Part shown: positions 51,032 to 59,637 of the stretch, in pieces | Layout: every line of letters begins with the position of its first letter | Position numbering within the stretch: position 1 is the stretch's first letter | NCBI RefSeq assembly: GCF_030345705.1 | Contig: NZ_JAUASW010000001.1 | Coordinates: 496,001 to 560,000, forward strand | Source of the DNA: Pelomonas sp. SE-A7 | GTDB lineage: Bacteria; Pseudomonadota; Gammaproteobacteria; Burkholderiales; Burkholderiaceae_C | DNA: 64,000 nucleotides | Reading direction: 5' to 3' | The notes under the pieces: model-generated | Seen by the model: the letters and a program-made list of their open reading frames with translations, nothing else | The model's database searches: none | What the model was told of the DNA's origin: nothing | Made by a program: the position numbers and the translations under genes

Positions 51032-53064
51032 GCGCCGCCGCAGGGCAGGCGCAGTTCCACGCAGGTGCCGTGGCCCAGCGAGCGAACCTCGATGCGACCC
51101 AGCATCAGCTCCTCGACCAGGGTACGTGCCACGCTCAGCCCCAGGCCCGCGCCACCGCGGCCTAGCTGGCCGCTGAAAAAGGGGTCGAAGACCTTGGGCA
51201 GGTCGTCGGCCGGAATGCCTCGTCCCGTGTCCTGCAGGCGCAGGCTGCAGAGGCTGTTCTCGCGGTCAATGGAGAACTGCAGCCGGCCGCGCTTGCCGTC
51301 GAGTCCGTGGTTCAGCGCGTTGTCTATCAACTCGCCGATCACGTCCTGCAAGGCCAGCGGATAGCCCTCCAGCATCAGCTCCTGCGGCCCTTCGAGCCGC
51401 GCATCGACAGCCCGCTCGGACAGCATGGCCTGACGCACCTGCAGCATGTCGCGCACCAGGCCGACCACGTCGAAGCGGCTCAGCGGCTCGGCCACCGTCC
51501 CGGTGGACAGAGTCTTGAGCCTCTGCACCAGCGAGCCGGCCGAATCGACAGCCCGGTCCAGCAGTGTGGCGCAGTCGTGCAGCGTGTGTGTGGTGGCTTC
51601 CAGCGTGCGCTTTTGCAGCTGGCCGGCCTGCAGCAGCTGCAGCAGCTCCTCGCTGCGCTCGCGGATCACCGAGGCAGCCATCCGGGCATTGCCCAGCGGC
51701 GTGTTCAGCTCATGGGCCATGCCGACGACCACGCGGCCCAGGGCCAATTGCTTCTCCTGTTGCAGGATCTGCCGCAAGGCCTGCTCCAGGTCCTGGGTCC
51801 GCTGCTGCACCCGCAGCTCCAGCTCTTCATTGGCCTGCTGCAGCGCTGCTTCGGCGGCCTTGCGCACCGTGGCCTCGGCCTGCACGCGGCTCAGCGCCAG
51901 GTTGAGCTCGCTGTTGCGCTGGGCCAGCGAGCGTTCGAGCTCATTGCCCTGGCGGCTCAGGCCCTCGTTGTCTATCAGCACGCGCTGCAGCCGCAATGCA
52001 TCGTCGAGGGTCTGGCCCAGGCTGTTGCTGATGTCCTGCAGATGCTGCCGCTGCTGGGCCAGCAGCTGCTGGCTGGCCCAGACGGCGCGATCCGGCTGGC
52101 CTGCCGACAGACCCAGACGGCTGATCGCGCGCAGCGCATGCTCGCGCACCATCCGCATGTTCTCGCCGCTGCGGTCGAGATTGCGCTCGAAGTCGAGCAG
52201 GGCGGTCCAGGCGGCCGGCGTGTGGCTGGCCTGCCAGGCCAGCAGCAGCTCCACCAGCACGCAGCCTTCCTCGGCGCCGTCCAGCAGGTCCAGCAAGGGC
52301 TTGGACTCGGGTTTGCGGAGCTCGGCCAGGTGCTTGCGGGCCATGTCGGCCGCACCGGCCAGCGCGGCGCTGAGCATCACGTTGATCGAGCTGAGCAGTT
52401 GTTCGAAGGCCAGGTTCTCGCGCCGCGCATGGGCAAGCGCCTGCGCATGCCAGCGCATGCCCTTCTGCCACAGCGGTGAGGCGCCCAGCGCCTGCGGGTC
52501 GTTCCAGTCGTTGCTGAGCTCGACCTGGCTGGTGCAGGCCACGGCGGCGTTGTTCAGCACATGGTGCAGGCTGCGGGCTTCGAAGCGCTCCGGATGCTCC
52601 AGCAACTGTTCGGCCAGGCCCACCAGCTCCGCATACAGCTCGGCCTGCAGCAGCACGTAGCAGCGCGTGGCGAGCAGGCGGCCGGCCAGCCGGGCGTCGC
52701 CGGTCTTCTCGGCCAGCAGGTGGCCGCGTTCCAGCCCGGAGAGGGCGGCATGGTAGATCCGCAGCCGGAGCTGGACGATGGCGAGATTGGACAGGGCCAG
52801 GGCCTCGATCAGTGGTTGCTCGGGCAGCTTCTGCGCGCCGTCCAGGGCCTGCATCGCGGCCGCCAGCGTGCCGGCGTCGTTCAGCTTGGGGTTGGCCCGC
52901 AGCTCGAGCTGGAGTCGGCCTATGTCCAACAGCAGCTTCTCGGCGTCGGTCTGCGCCGAGCCGACTAGCGTGTCCAGCAGCTGGCGTGCCTCGGGCATGC
53001 GGCCAGCAAGAACCATTTCGCGCGCCCGCTCCAACTCGCTGAGCACGGAAGACGGTGGCTTCAT
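51028..53064 (-). CDS. cytoplasmic sensor histidine kinase with helical-repeat N-terminus
   Basis: 678 residues from ATG 53064, chosen because AGG lies about 6 bases upstream; an upstream in-frame TTG (53127) has no ribosome site. There is no membrane helix. Residues ~1-360 are TPR-like helical pairs (AREMVLAGRMPEARQLLDTL), ~375-440 a coiled coil, then H-box GMAHELNTPLGNARMAASVI (~450), N-box LIDNALNHGLDG, G1 DTGRGIPADDL and G2 GRGGAGLGLSVART. It should phosphorylate an unlinked regulator. It resembles the kinases in which TPR repeats bind a partner. Confidence 0.88.
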   Translation of the reverse strand: MKPPSSVLSELERAREMVLAGRMPEARQLLDTLVGSAQTDAEKLLLDIGRLQLELRANPKLNDAGTLAAAMQALDGAQKLPEQPLIEALALSNLAIVQLRLRIYHAALSGLERGHLLAEKTGDARLAGRLLATRCYVLLQAELYAELVGLAEQLLEHPERFEARSLHHVLNNAAVACTSQVELSNDWNDPQALGASPLWQKGMRWHAQALAHARRENLAFEQLLSSINVMLSAALAGAADMARKHLAELRKPESKPLLDLLDGAEEGCVLVELLLAWQASHTPAAWTALLDFERNLDRSGENMRMVREHALRAISRLGLSAGQPDRAVWASQQLLAQQRQHLQDISNSLGQTLDDALRLQRVLIDNEGLSRQGNELERSLAQRNSELNLALSRVQAEATVRKAAEAALQQANEELELRVQQRTQDLEQALRQILQQEKQLALGRVVVGMAHELNTPLGNARMAASVIRERSEELLQLLQAGQLQKRTLEATTHTLHDCATLLDRAVDSAGSLVQRLKTLSTGTVAEPLSRFDVVGLVRDMLQVRQAMLSERAVDARLEGPQELMLEGYPLALQDVIGELIDNALNHGLDGKRGRLQFSIDRENSLCSLRLQDTGRGIPADDLPKVFDPFFSGQLGRGGAGLGLSVARTLVEELMLGRIEVRSLGHGTCVELRLPCGGA

Positions 53065-53190
53065 CACAACCTGCCACTTCTGCAACGCGACTGCCACGCC
53101 GTGCCGCGTTGCGTGCATGTCGTCCAACGGGCGGGCCGAGCCAGTATGCGCCCGACCTGATGGCGCCGTCGGTCCCCGATGCGCGGGGCG

Positions 53191-53222
53191 ACAAAAGAAA
53201 AGGCCCGCCTAGGCGGGCCTTT
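53191..53222 (-). terminator. intrinsic terminator downstream of acnB
   Basis: AGGCCCGCCTAGGCGGGCCT (53201-53220) is a perfect palindrome. On the minus strand it is followed by TTTTCTTTTG (53200-53191), giving a strong rho-independent terminator 18 bases after the acnB stop. The plus strand has only TTC after it, so it is directional. Confidence 0.88.
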
Positions 53223-53239
53223 CATAGACGAGCCGTGGC

Positions 53240-55831
53240 TCAGGCGCTGACGCCCTTGGCGGTCTCGGCGTATTCCTCGATCTGGTCGAAGTTCATGTAG
53301 CGGTACACGCTGTCGGCATCCTTGTTGATGATGCCCATCTCGGCGTGGTACTCCTCGACGCTGGGGATCTTGCCCAGCTTGGAGGCGATCGCGGCCAGCT
53401 CGGCCGAGGCCAGGAACACATTGGTGTTCTTGCCCAGGCGGTTGGGGAAGTTGCGGGTCGAGGTCGAGACCACGGTCGCGCCTTCACGCACCTGGGCCTG
53501 GTTGCCCATGCACAGCGAGCAGCCCGGCATCTCGGTGCGCGCACCGGCCGTGCCGAAGGCGGCGTAATGGCCTTCCTTGATCAGCTCGCTCTGGTCCATC
53601 TTGGTCGGCGGCGCGACCCACAGCTTGACCGGGATGTCGCGCTGGCCGCCCAGCAGCTTGGCTGCGGCGCGGAAGTGGCCGATGTTGGTCATGCAGGAGC
53701 CGATGAAGGCCTCGTCGATCTTGGTGCCGGCCACGTCGGAAAGCGTCTTGGCGTCGTCCGGATCGTTGGGGCAGCAGAGGATGGGTTCCTTGATGTCGGC
53801 CAGGTCGATCTCGATGACGGCCGCGTATTCGGCGTCCTTGTCGGCTTCCAGCAGCTCGGGCTTGGCCAGCCAGGCCTCGACCTTCTCGATGCGGCGCTGC
53901 AGCGTCTTGGCGTCGGCATAGCCGTCGGCAATCATGTTCTTCATCAGCACGACGTTGGAGGTCAGGTACTCCTTGATCGGTGCCGGGTTCAGCTTGATCG
54001 TGCAGCCGGCGGCCGAGCGTTCGGCCGAGGCGTCGCTCAGCTCGAAGGCTTGCTCCACCTTCAGGTCAGGCAGGCCTTCGATCTCGAGGATGCGGCCCGA
54101 GAAGATGTTTTTCTTGCCGGCCTTGGCCACGGTCAGCAGACCGGCCTTGATCGCGTACAGCGGGATCGCATGCACCAGGTCACGCAGGGTGACGCCGGGC
54201 TGCATCTGGCCCTTGTAGCGCACCAGCACCGATTCGGGCATGTCCAGCGGCATCACGCCGGTGGCGGCACCGAAGGCCACCAGGCCCGAGCCGGCCGGGA
54301 AGGAGATGCCGATCGGGAAGCGGGTGTGCGAGTCACCGCCGGTGCCGACGGTGTCGGGCAGCAGCAGGCGGTTCAGCCAGCTGTGGATCACGCCGTCGCC
54401 CGGACGCAGGGCGACGCCGCCGCGGTTGGAGATGAAGGCGGGCAGCTCGCGGTGGGTCTTGACGTCCACCGGCTTCGGGTAGGCGGCCGTGTGGCAGAAG
54501 CTCTGCATCACCAGGTCGGCCGAGAAGCCCAGGCAGGCCAGGTCCTTCAGCTCGTCGCGGGTCATCGGGCCGGTGGTGTCCTGCGAACCGACCGTGGTCA
54601 TCTTGGGTTCGCAATAGGTGCCCGGGCGCACGCCCTGGCCTTCCGGCAGACCGACGGCGCGGCCGACCATCTTCTGGGCCAGCGTGAAGCCGGCCTTGGT
54701 CTCGGCCGGGGCCGAGGGCAGGCGGAACAGCGTCGAGGCAGCCAGGCCCAGAAACTCGCGGGCCTTGGCGGTCAGCGAGCGGCCGATGATCAGGTTGATG
54801 CGGCCGCCGGCGCGCACCTCGTCGAACAGCACATCGCTCTTGAGCTTGAACTCGGCAACAGTCTCGCCGTTCTTCACCAGCTTGCCGTCATAGGGCAGCA
54901 CGTCGATCACGTCGCCCATCTCCAGCTTGCTGACGTCCACCTCGATAGGCAGCGAGCCCGAGTCTTCCTGCGTGTTGAAGAAGATGGGCGCGATCTTGCC
55001 GCCCAGCGTGACGCCGCCGAAGCGCTTGTTCGGCACGAAGGGGATGTCCTGGCCGGTGGCCCAGATCACCGAGTTGGTGGCCGACTTGCGCGAGGAGCCG
55101 GTGCCGACCACGTCGCCGACGTAGGCGACCAGGTGGCCCTTCTTCTTCAGGTCCTCGATGAACTGCATCGGGCCGCGCTTGCCGTCTTCCTCCGGCTTGA
55201 AGGCCGCGTCGGGGCGGGTGTTCTTCAGCATCGCCAGGTAATGCAGCGGGATGTCCGGGCGGCTCCAGGCGTCAGGGGCGGGCGACAGGTCGTCGGTGTT
55301 GGTCTCGCCAGGCACCTTGAAGACGGTGATGGTGATCTTCTTCTCGACCTCGGGGCGCGAGGTGAACCACTCGCCATCGGCCCACGACTGCATCACCTGC
55401 TTGGCGTGCGCGTTGCCGGCCTTGGCCTTGGTGGCCACGTCGTTGAAGTAGTCGAACATCAGCAGGGTCTTCTTCAGACTCGCGGCGGCGACTTCGGCCA
55501 CTTCGGCGTCGTCCAGCAGCTCGATCAGCGGATGCACGTTGTAGCCGCCGACCATGGTGCCCAGCAGCTCGGTGGCCTTGGCCTTGGAGACCAGGCCGAC
55601 CTTGATGTCGCCATGGGCGACAGCAGCGAGGAACGAGGCCTTGACCTTGGCGGCGTCATCGACGCCCGGGGGCACGCGGTGGGTCAGGAGGTCCAGCAGG
55701 AAAGCATCCTCGCCAGCCGGCGGGTTCTTGATCAGCTCGATCAGCTCGGCGACCTGCTTGGCGTCCAGCGGCAGCGGCGGGATACCCAGCGCGGCGCGCT
55801 CGGCTACATGTTGGCGATAGGCTTGCAGCAT
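53240..55831 (-). CDS. acnB: bifunctional aconitate hydratase B
   Basis: 863 residues from ATG 55831 (MLQAYRQHVAERAALGIPPL), normal AcnB length. It starts with the HEAT-like domain (~1-160), then the swivel domain, and has the [4Fe-4S] ligands in SCMTNIGHFRAA (~704) and CSLCMGNQAQVREG (~763). It converts citrate to isocitrate via cis-aconitate in the TCA cycle and, in other bacteria, moonlights as an iron-responsive RNA-binding protein. It follows the VapBC pair by 38 bases with no visible promoter between them, so it may be read from the upstream transcript. Confidence 0.97.
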   Translation of the reverse strand: MLQAYRQHVAERAALGIPPLPLDAKQVAELIELIKNPPAGEDAFLLDLLTHRVPPGVDDAAKVKASFLAAVAHGDIKVGLVSKAKATELLGTMVGGYNVHPLIELLDDAEVAEVAAASLKKTLLMFDYFNDVATKAKAGNAHAKQVMQSWADGEWFTSRPEVEKKITITVFKVPGETNTDDLSPAPDAWSRPDIPLHYLAMLKNTRPDAAFKPEEDGKRGPMQFIEDLKKKGHLVAYVGDVVGTGSSRKSATNSVIWATGQDIPFVPNKRFGGVTLGGKIAPIFFNTQEDSGSLPIEVDVSKLEMGDVIDVLPYDGKLVKNGETVAEFKLKSDVLFDEVRAGGRINLIIGRSLTAKAREFLGLAASTLFRLPSAPAETKAGFTLAQKMVGRAVGLPEGQGVRPGTYCEPKMTTVGSQDTTGPMTRDELKDLACLGFSADLVMQSFCHTAAYPKPVDVKTHRELPAFISNRGGVALRPGDGVIHSWLNRLLLPDTVGTGGDSHTRFPIGISFPAGSGLVAFGAATGVMPLDMPESVLVRYKGQMQPGVTLRDLVHAIPLYAIKAGLLTVAKAGKKNIFSGRILEIEGLPDLKVEQAFELSDASAERSAAGCTIKLNPAPIKEYLTSNVVLMKNMIADGYADAKTLQRRIEKVEAWLAKPELLEADKDAEYAAVIEIDLADIKEPILCCPNDPDDAKTLSDVAGTKIDEAFIGSCMTNIGHFRAAAKLLGGQRDIPVKLWVAPPTKMDQSELIKEGHYAAFGTAGARTEMPGCSLCMGNQAQVREGATVVSTSTRNFPNRLGKNTNVFLASAELAAIASKLGKIPSVEEYHAEMGIINKDADSVYRYMNFDQIEEYAETAKGVSA

Positions 55832-55869
55832 GACTTCTCCTGGAGGGGTCTTGAGTGGTGTTGGTCGGT

Positions 55870-56277
55870 TCAAAGGGCCTGGGGCACGATCAGCTTCAGG
55901 CCCTTGTAGTAGTCGCGGAAGAATCCTTCGTCGCGGGTGATCAGCGCCTTGCACTGCAGCAGCGCATGGGCGCCGATAAGGAAATCGGCGACCACGCGTT
56001 CGCGCTTGCCGCCACGGTCGCGGTAGCGGCGCTGCATATGGCCGGCGCGCACGGCGGCCGCTTCATGAATGGGTTCGAAGCGGATGCCGAATTCGTTCAG
56101 CGCATCCATCACGGTCTCGCGAGTGTCGAGCAGCGTTTGTACCTCGGCCACGACGGCTTCGCTGATGACGACCTCGCCCTCGCTCAAGGCCTGGGCCAGC
56201 GCACGGGACGAGGCCTCGCCGTATTCGGCGTCGCCGGTCAGCACGTCGACCAGCACGGAGGAGTCGACGGCGATCAT
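55870..56277 (-). CDS. vapC: PIN-domain toxin (VapC-like)
   Basis: 135 residues. PIN-fold acids are in place: Asp5 (MIAVDSSVLVD), Glu in ISEAVVAEV, Asp in RVVADFLIGAHA and Asp in LITRDEGFFRD, which coordinate Mg for RNA cleavage. Known VapC toxins cut tRNA or rRNA. Its start overlaps the antitoxin stop by four bases (56274-56277). It lies 38 bases before acnB. The RNA target is unknown. Typical VapC length is about 130. Confidence 0.9.
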   Translation of the reverse strand: MIAVDSSVLVDVLTGDAEYGEASSRALAQALSEGEVVISEAVVAEVQTLLDTRETVMDALNEFGIRFEPIHEAAAVRAGHMQRRYRDRGGKRERVVADFLIGAHALLQCKALITRDEGFFRDYYKGLKLIVPQAL

Positions 56278-56540
56278 TCGTCTTCTTCGCTGGGGGCGGG
56301 GTAGGGATCGCCGGGGGCCCGACCGCGCAGCGCCCGCATCGCTTCATTGGTGCTCTGAAAGCCCTCGGCCAGCTTGAAGCGGCCGCGCAGCTTGCTCAGC
56401 GCGTCGTCGACGTTCTTGCGCAGGATGATGCGGCCCCCGTCGAGCTCGACCTTGAGCGTCGTGCCCTTGGTCAGCCCCAGGGCATCGCGGACTGCCTTGG
56501 GCAGGGTGATCTGGCCGCGTTCGGCAACGGTGGCTTCCAT
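56274..56540 (-). CDS. vapB: AbrB/SpoVT-type antitoxin (VapB-like)
   Basis: 88 residues from ATG 56540 (MEATVAERGQITLPKAVRDA). The N-terminal swapped-hairpin DNA-binding motif AERGQITLPKAVRDALGL is that of AbrB/MazE/SpoVT antitoxins. The C-terminus (FKLAEGFQSTNEAMRALRG) should wrap the toxin, as in VapB proteins. It autoregulates by binding its promoter; an inverted repeat AAGTATG-N11-CATACTT stands at 56570-56594. Coupled to the toxin by overlap. Confidence 0.9.
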   Translation of the reverse strand: MEATVAERGQITLPKAVRDALGLTKGTTLKVELDGGRIILRKNVDDALSKLRGRFKLAEGFQSTNEAMRALRGRAPGDPYPAPSEEDE

Positions 56541-56568
56541 GCGGGACTCCGTCGGTGGTATGACGCAG

Positions 56569-56597
56569 AAAGTATGCATTGATTCTACATACTTCAA
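56569..56597 (-). promoter_or_regulatory. promoter and operator of the vapBC operon
   Basis: On the minus strand, TTGAAG (56597-56592), 17 bases, TACTTT (56574-56569) form a sigma-70 promoter. It is overlapped by the inverted repeat AAGTATG (56570-56576) N11 CATACTT (56588-56594), the expected place for an antitoxin operator. The ATG of vapB is 29 bases downstream. It is also the nearest promoter to acnB. Confidence 0.7.
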
Positions 56598-56620
56598 GTC
56601 CCGTACCTGGCCGCAGGACA

Positions 56621-56648
56621 TGAAAAAAGGAGGCCTGCGGCCTCCTTT
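56621..56648 (-). terminator. intrinsic terminator after the small secreted protein
   Basis: AAAGGAGGCC-TGC-GGCCTCCTTT (56626-56648) is a perfect 10-bp stem. On the minus strand it is followed by TTTTTTCA. It ends the gene at 56670-57215 before the vapBC promoter, so vapBC and acnB are separate from mdh. Confidence 0.85.
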
Positions 56649-56669
56649 GTTCGCTGTGCGGTTATGAGC

Positions 56670-57215
56670 TCAGCGGGAGCTGGTCGCCTGGGTTCCCGGC
56701 GTGATGCCAATGCCGGCCTCGGCCGTGGTCGGCACGGGTGCGGCGGCCTGGGCTGGGTGGACACAGGCATCGACCATGCGCTGGCCGATCTTGCTGTTCA
56801 TCAGCATGGACTTGGTGGGGATCTGCAGCCAGACCACGCCGTTCTTCTTGTCTTCCAGTCGCACGGCGCCCGTCGTGGTGGGCTCGGGCGTCATGTTGTA
56901 GACCATCTTGCCGAACTGCAGGCGGAAGCGGCCCGGATGCTCCGGATGCGGCGTGATGTGGACCTTCTGGTTGAACTCGCAAGGCACTTCGCCGGCATGG
57001 ACTCGCGGTGCGACAGCCATCTGCTCTTCGCTCAGCGCCGGGGCCGGCTCGTCGGCATGCAAGGGGGCGACCGCGGTCTGAGGCTTGGCTTTGGCGACCA
57101 GGCGGTTGGTGGGCTTGGCTTGCTTCTCGACAGCGGCGGCGGCGAAAGCCGTGCTGCTGGTTGCGAAAGCGGCCAGCGCGGCCAGGAGGCTGAGGGAGTG
57201 AAGCTTGCTGTTCAT
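56670..57215 (-). CDS. secreted hypothetical protein
   Basis: 181 residues from ATG 57215 (MNSKLHSLSLLAALAAFATS), with a signal peptide ending near TAFA. The mature chain has an Ala/Lys/Pro-rich start, then CEFNQKVHITPHPEHPGRFR and IGQRMVDACVHPAQ with two cysteines likely to form a disulphide. I recognise no named domain; similar proteins seem common beside mdh-acnB in Burkholderiales, which I state from memory. The function is unassigned. A terminator follows. Confidence 0.72.
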   Translation of the reverse strand: MNSKLHSLSLLAALAAFATSSTAFAAAAVEKQAKPTNRLVAKAKPQTAVAPLHADEPAPALSEEQMAVAPRVHAGEVPCEFNQKVHITPHPEHPGRFRLQFGKMVYNMTPEPTTTGAVRLEDKKNGVVWLQIPTKSMLMNSKIGQRMVDACVHPAQAAAPVPTTAEAGIGITPGTQATSSR

Positions 57216-57331
57216 GGGACTGCCAGGGAGGAACATCAGGATTGTGGGCTTGCCGAACGGCGCGCCTGCCTATCGTTTGCCAGCATAGCGAAGCCGCCAT
57301 GGGCGACAAGGCGGCCGCGGTAAGCGATGTA

Positions 57332-58324
57332 TCAGGGCGTGGCGAACCAGGCCTGGCGGGCTTCGGCCGGCAGCGGCTGCGCGGTGGCATGTGCGCGCTG
57401 CAGCAACTGCCAGAAGAAGCGGTAGCTGGCGCGGTCGTGCAGCGTGTCTCGATGCTGGATGGGCGCCCATTGCGCGGCCTGGGCGGCATGCAGGATTTCG
57501 ACCGCCTCGTCGATCTCGGCCACGCTGGGAGCGAAGGCGTCGATGATGGGCTGGATCTGATTCGGGTGGATGCTCCACATCCGCGTGTAGCCGAACTCGC
57601 GTGCCGCCTTGGTCGCGGCCTCCTGCAATGCGGCGGCATGCTTGAACTCGGTCACCACGCAGTGCGAAGGTGTCTTGCCATGGGCGTGGGCGGCGGCGGC
57701 GATCTCCAGCTTGGCGCGCACCACCAACGGATGGCTGAATTGGCCTTGCACCGTGAGCCCGCTGCGCGGAATGGCGCCGCGATGGGCCGAGACGAAATCC
57801 ATCAAGCCGAAGGACAGCGACTCGATGCGCGGATGGGCGGCAATGGCCTGCACCTCGGCCAAGGCGCCATGGGTCTCGATCAGCGTGTGGACCGGCGGCC
57901 GCGGTTTGCCACGCCGGGCGCAGCTGGCGTCGATGAAGTCGCAGGCGCGGGCCACCTCGGCGGCGCTGCGCGGCTTGGGCACCATCAGGTAGGCGAGACG
58001 ATCGCCGGCCTTGGCAATCAGGGTGTCGACATCGGCTTCGAAGCTGGAGTGGCCCGGCGGATGGACGCGGGCGCCGACACGGCCATGCTGGTTCAGCGGG
58101 CTCGTGAGCATCTCGGCAACGAGCAGTGCATGCTCGGCCTCGCCACCAATGGGCGCGCCGTCCTCGCAGTCCAGTGTCACGTCGAACACCGGCCCCATCT
58201 GGCCCTGCAGCTCCAGGCTCTTGCGCATGCGTGCCTCGACGCCGCAGTAGTGGTCGACCACGGGCAGGGCGGTGGCGGCATCGCCTTCTTCGAACAGGGC
58301 TTGCTGGGGGTGCAGTGCGGTCAT
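57332..58324 (-). CDS. HpcH/HpaI aldolase / citrate-lyase beta-like CoA-ester lyase
   Basis: 330 residues. TIM-barrel motifs of the HpcH/HpaI-citrate lyase beta family are visible: FDVTLDCEDGAPIGGEAEHA, LMVPKPRSAAEVARACDF, HTLIETHGALAEV (metal Glu) and RMWSIHPNQIQPI at the C-terminus. Relatives cleave malyl-CoA, citramalyl-CoA or citryl-CoA to acetyl-CoA plus a keto acid. Its position directly after mdh in the same direction points to a C4-acid/acetyl-CoA function, though a terminator (58344-58372) separates the two. Confidence 0.88.
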   Translation of the reverse strand: MTALHPQQALFEEGDAATALPVVDHYCGVEARMRKSLELQGQMGPVFDVTLDCEDGAPIGGEAEHALLVAEMLTSPLNQHGRVGARVHPPGHSSFEADVDTLIAKAGDRLAYLMVPKPRSAAEVARACDFIDASCARRGKPRPPVHTLIETHGALAEVQAIAAHPRIESLSFGLMDFVSAHRGAIPRSGLTVQGQFSHPLVVRAKLEIAAAAHAHGKTPSHCVVTEFKHAAALQEAATKAAREFGYTRMWSIHPNQIQPIIDAFAPSVAEIDEAVEILHAAQAAQWAPIQHRDTLHDRASYRFFWQLLQRAHATAQPLPAEARQAWFATP

Positions 58325-58343
58325 CGGTGAGGGAGGGACAAAT

Positions 58344-58372
58344 GAAAAAGGGCCGGCAGAGGCCGACCCTTC
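58344..58372 (-). terminator. intrinsic terminator after mdh
   Basis: On the minus strand AAGGGTCGGC, loop CTCT, GCCGGCCCTT (10 bp with one G-T wobble), then TTTC. It lies 26 bases after the mdh stop and 20 bases before the CoA-ester lyase start, so the lyase gets only read-through or its own promoter. Confidence 0.78.
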
Positions 58373-58397
58373 GAGTATTGCCTAAGCGCTGAGCTGA

Positions 58398-59384
58398 TTA
58401 CAGCAGGTGCTTGACGCCGTTCTGCTCGTCCAGCAGCTCGTTCAGGGTCTTGTTGATGCACTCTTGCGAGAAGGCATCGATTTCCAGGCCTTCGACGATC
58501 TTGTATTCGCCGCCTTCGCAGGTGACCGGGTAGCCGAACATGACTTCCTTGGGGATGCCGTATTCGCCGCCCGAGGGGATGCCCATGGTGACCCACTTGC
58601 CATTGGTGCCCAGAGCCCAGTCACGCATGTGGTCGATGGCGGCGTTGGCAGCCGAGGCGGCCGACGACAGGCCGCGGGCGGCGATGATGGCGGCGCCACG
58701 CTTGCCCACGGTCGGCAGGAAGGTTTCGCGGTTCCAGGTCTCGTCGTTGATCATGGCCTTGACCGAGGCGCCGCCAATGGTGGCGAAGCGGTAGTCGGCG
58801 TACATGGTCGGCGAGTGATTGCCCCAGACGGTCAGCTTCTCGATGTCGGCCACGGCCTTGCCGGTCTTGGCAGCCAGCTGCGAGGCAGCGCGGTTGTGGT
58901 CCAGGCGCAGCATGGCGGTGAAGTTCTTGGCCGGCAGGTCCGGAGCCGACTTCATCGCGATGTAGGCGTTGGTGTTGGCCGGGTTGCCGACCACCAGCAC
59001 CTTGACGTTGCGCGAAGCCACGGCGTTCAGGGCCTTGCCCTGGGCGGTGAAGATGGCGCCGTTGATGGCCAGCAGTTCCGAACGCTCCATGCCCGGGCCG
59101 CGCGGACGCGAGCCGACCAGCAGTGCGTAGTCGGTGTCCTTGAAGGCTTGCATCGGATCGCTGTGGGCTTCGATGCCGGCCAGCAGCGGGAAGGCGCAGT
59201 CTTCCAGCTCCATGATCACGCCCTTCAGCGCGTTCTGGGCCTTCTCGTCGGGGATCTCCAGCAGCTGCAGGATCACCGGCTGGTCCTTGCCCAGCATTTC
59301 GCCGGAGGCGATGCGGAACAGCAGGGCGTAGCCAATCTGGCCGGCGGCGCCGGTGACGGCGACGCGAACGGGTTTCTTGCTCAT
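58398..59384 (-). CDS. mdh: malate dehydrogenase
   Basis: 328 residues from ATG 59384 (MSKKPVRVAVTGAAGQIGYA), the normal length for the betaproteobacterial enzyme. It has the NAD site TGAAGQIGYALLFRIASG, substrate arginines in GSRPRGPGMERSE and LRLDHNRAASQ, and catalytic His in WGNHSPTMYAD. It oxidises malate to oxaloacetate with NAD in the cytoplasm. It is divergent from the GntR regulator, whose product may control it. The promoter on this side is not clear by eye. Confidence 0.97.
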   Translation of the reverse strand: MSKKPVRVAVTGAAGQIGYALLFRIASGEMLGKDQPVILQLLEIPDEKAQNALKGVIMELEDCAFPLLAGIEAHSDPMQAFKDTDYALLVGSRPRGPGMERSELLAINGAIFTAQGKALNAVASRNVKVLVVGNPANTNAYIAMKSAPDLPAKNFTAMLRLDHNRAASQLAAKTGKAVADIEKLTVWGNHSPTMYADYRFATIGGASVKAMINDETWNRETFLPTVGKRGAAIIAARGLSSAASAANAAIDHMRDWALGTNGKWVTMGIPSGGEYGIPKEVMFGYPVTCEGGEYKIVEGLEIDAFSQECINKTLNELLDEQNGVKHLL

Positions 59385-59549
59385 GGAACTCTCCGAAGTT
59401 GGGAACAAAGACGAAAGAAATCGGTGCGCGGCCCGCCCGGTGCTACGGCGGCGAGGGCGGCCTGAAGGCAGTCGCAGAGTGTAGGCCAAGGGGCGGGCAA
59501 ACCCGCGCCTGACCGGCCGGCGCGCCTGTCTTCGAGGCCGGATTATGCG

Positions 59550-59586
59550 TGTTGCATTGCACAAATCCGACACTCTTATGTCTTAT
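59550..59586 (+). promoter_or_regulatory. candidate gntR promoter with shared 12-base element
   Basis: TTGCAC (59557-59562), 18 bases, TCTTAT (59581-59586). The -35 lies in TGTTGCATTGCA (59550-59561), an imperfect inverted repeat centred on T, which recurs in the sdhC promoter at 59 to 70 in the 60400s (60459-60470) with the same position to -35 and -10. A second TCTTAT stands at 59574-59579. The region also serves mdh on the other strand. Confidence 0.55.
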
Positions 59587-59637
59587 AGAAGATGTGATGC
59601 ATCTGACGGTGGACGCTGGCCCGGCGACTGTGGTCGA

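Noticed and set aside
55972..55980. GCCGATAAG resembling a sigma-28 -10 element.
   Set aside because: It lies in vapC coding sequence and lacks TAAAGTTT at the right distance. Only 47805-47831 has both halves.
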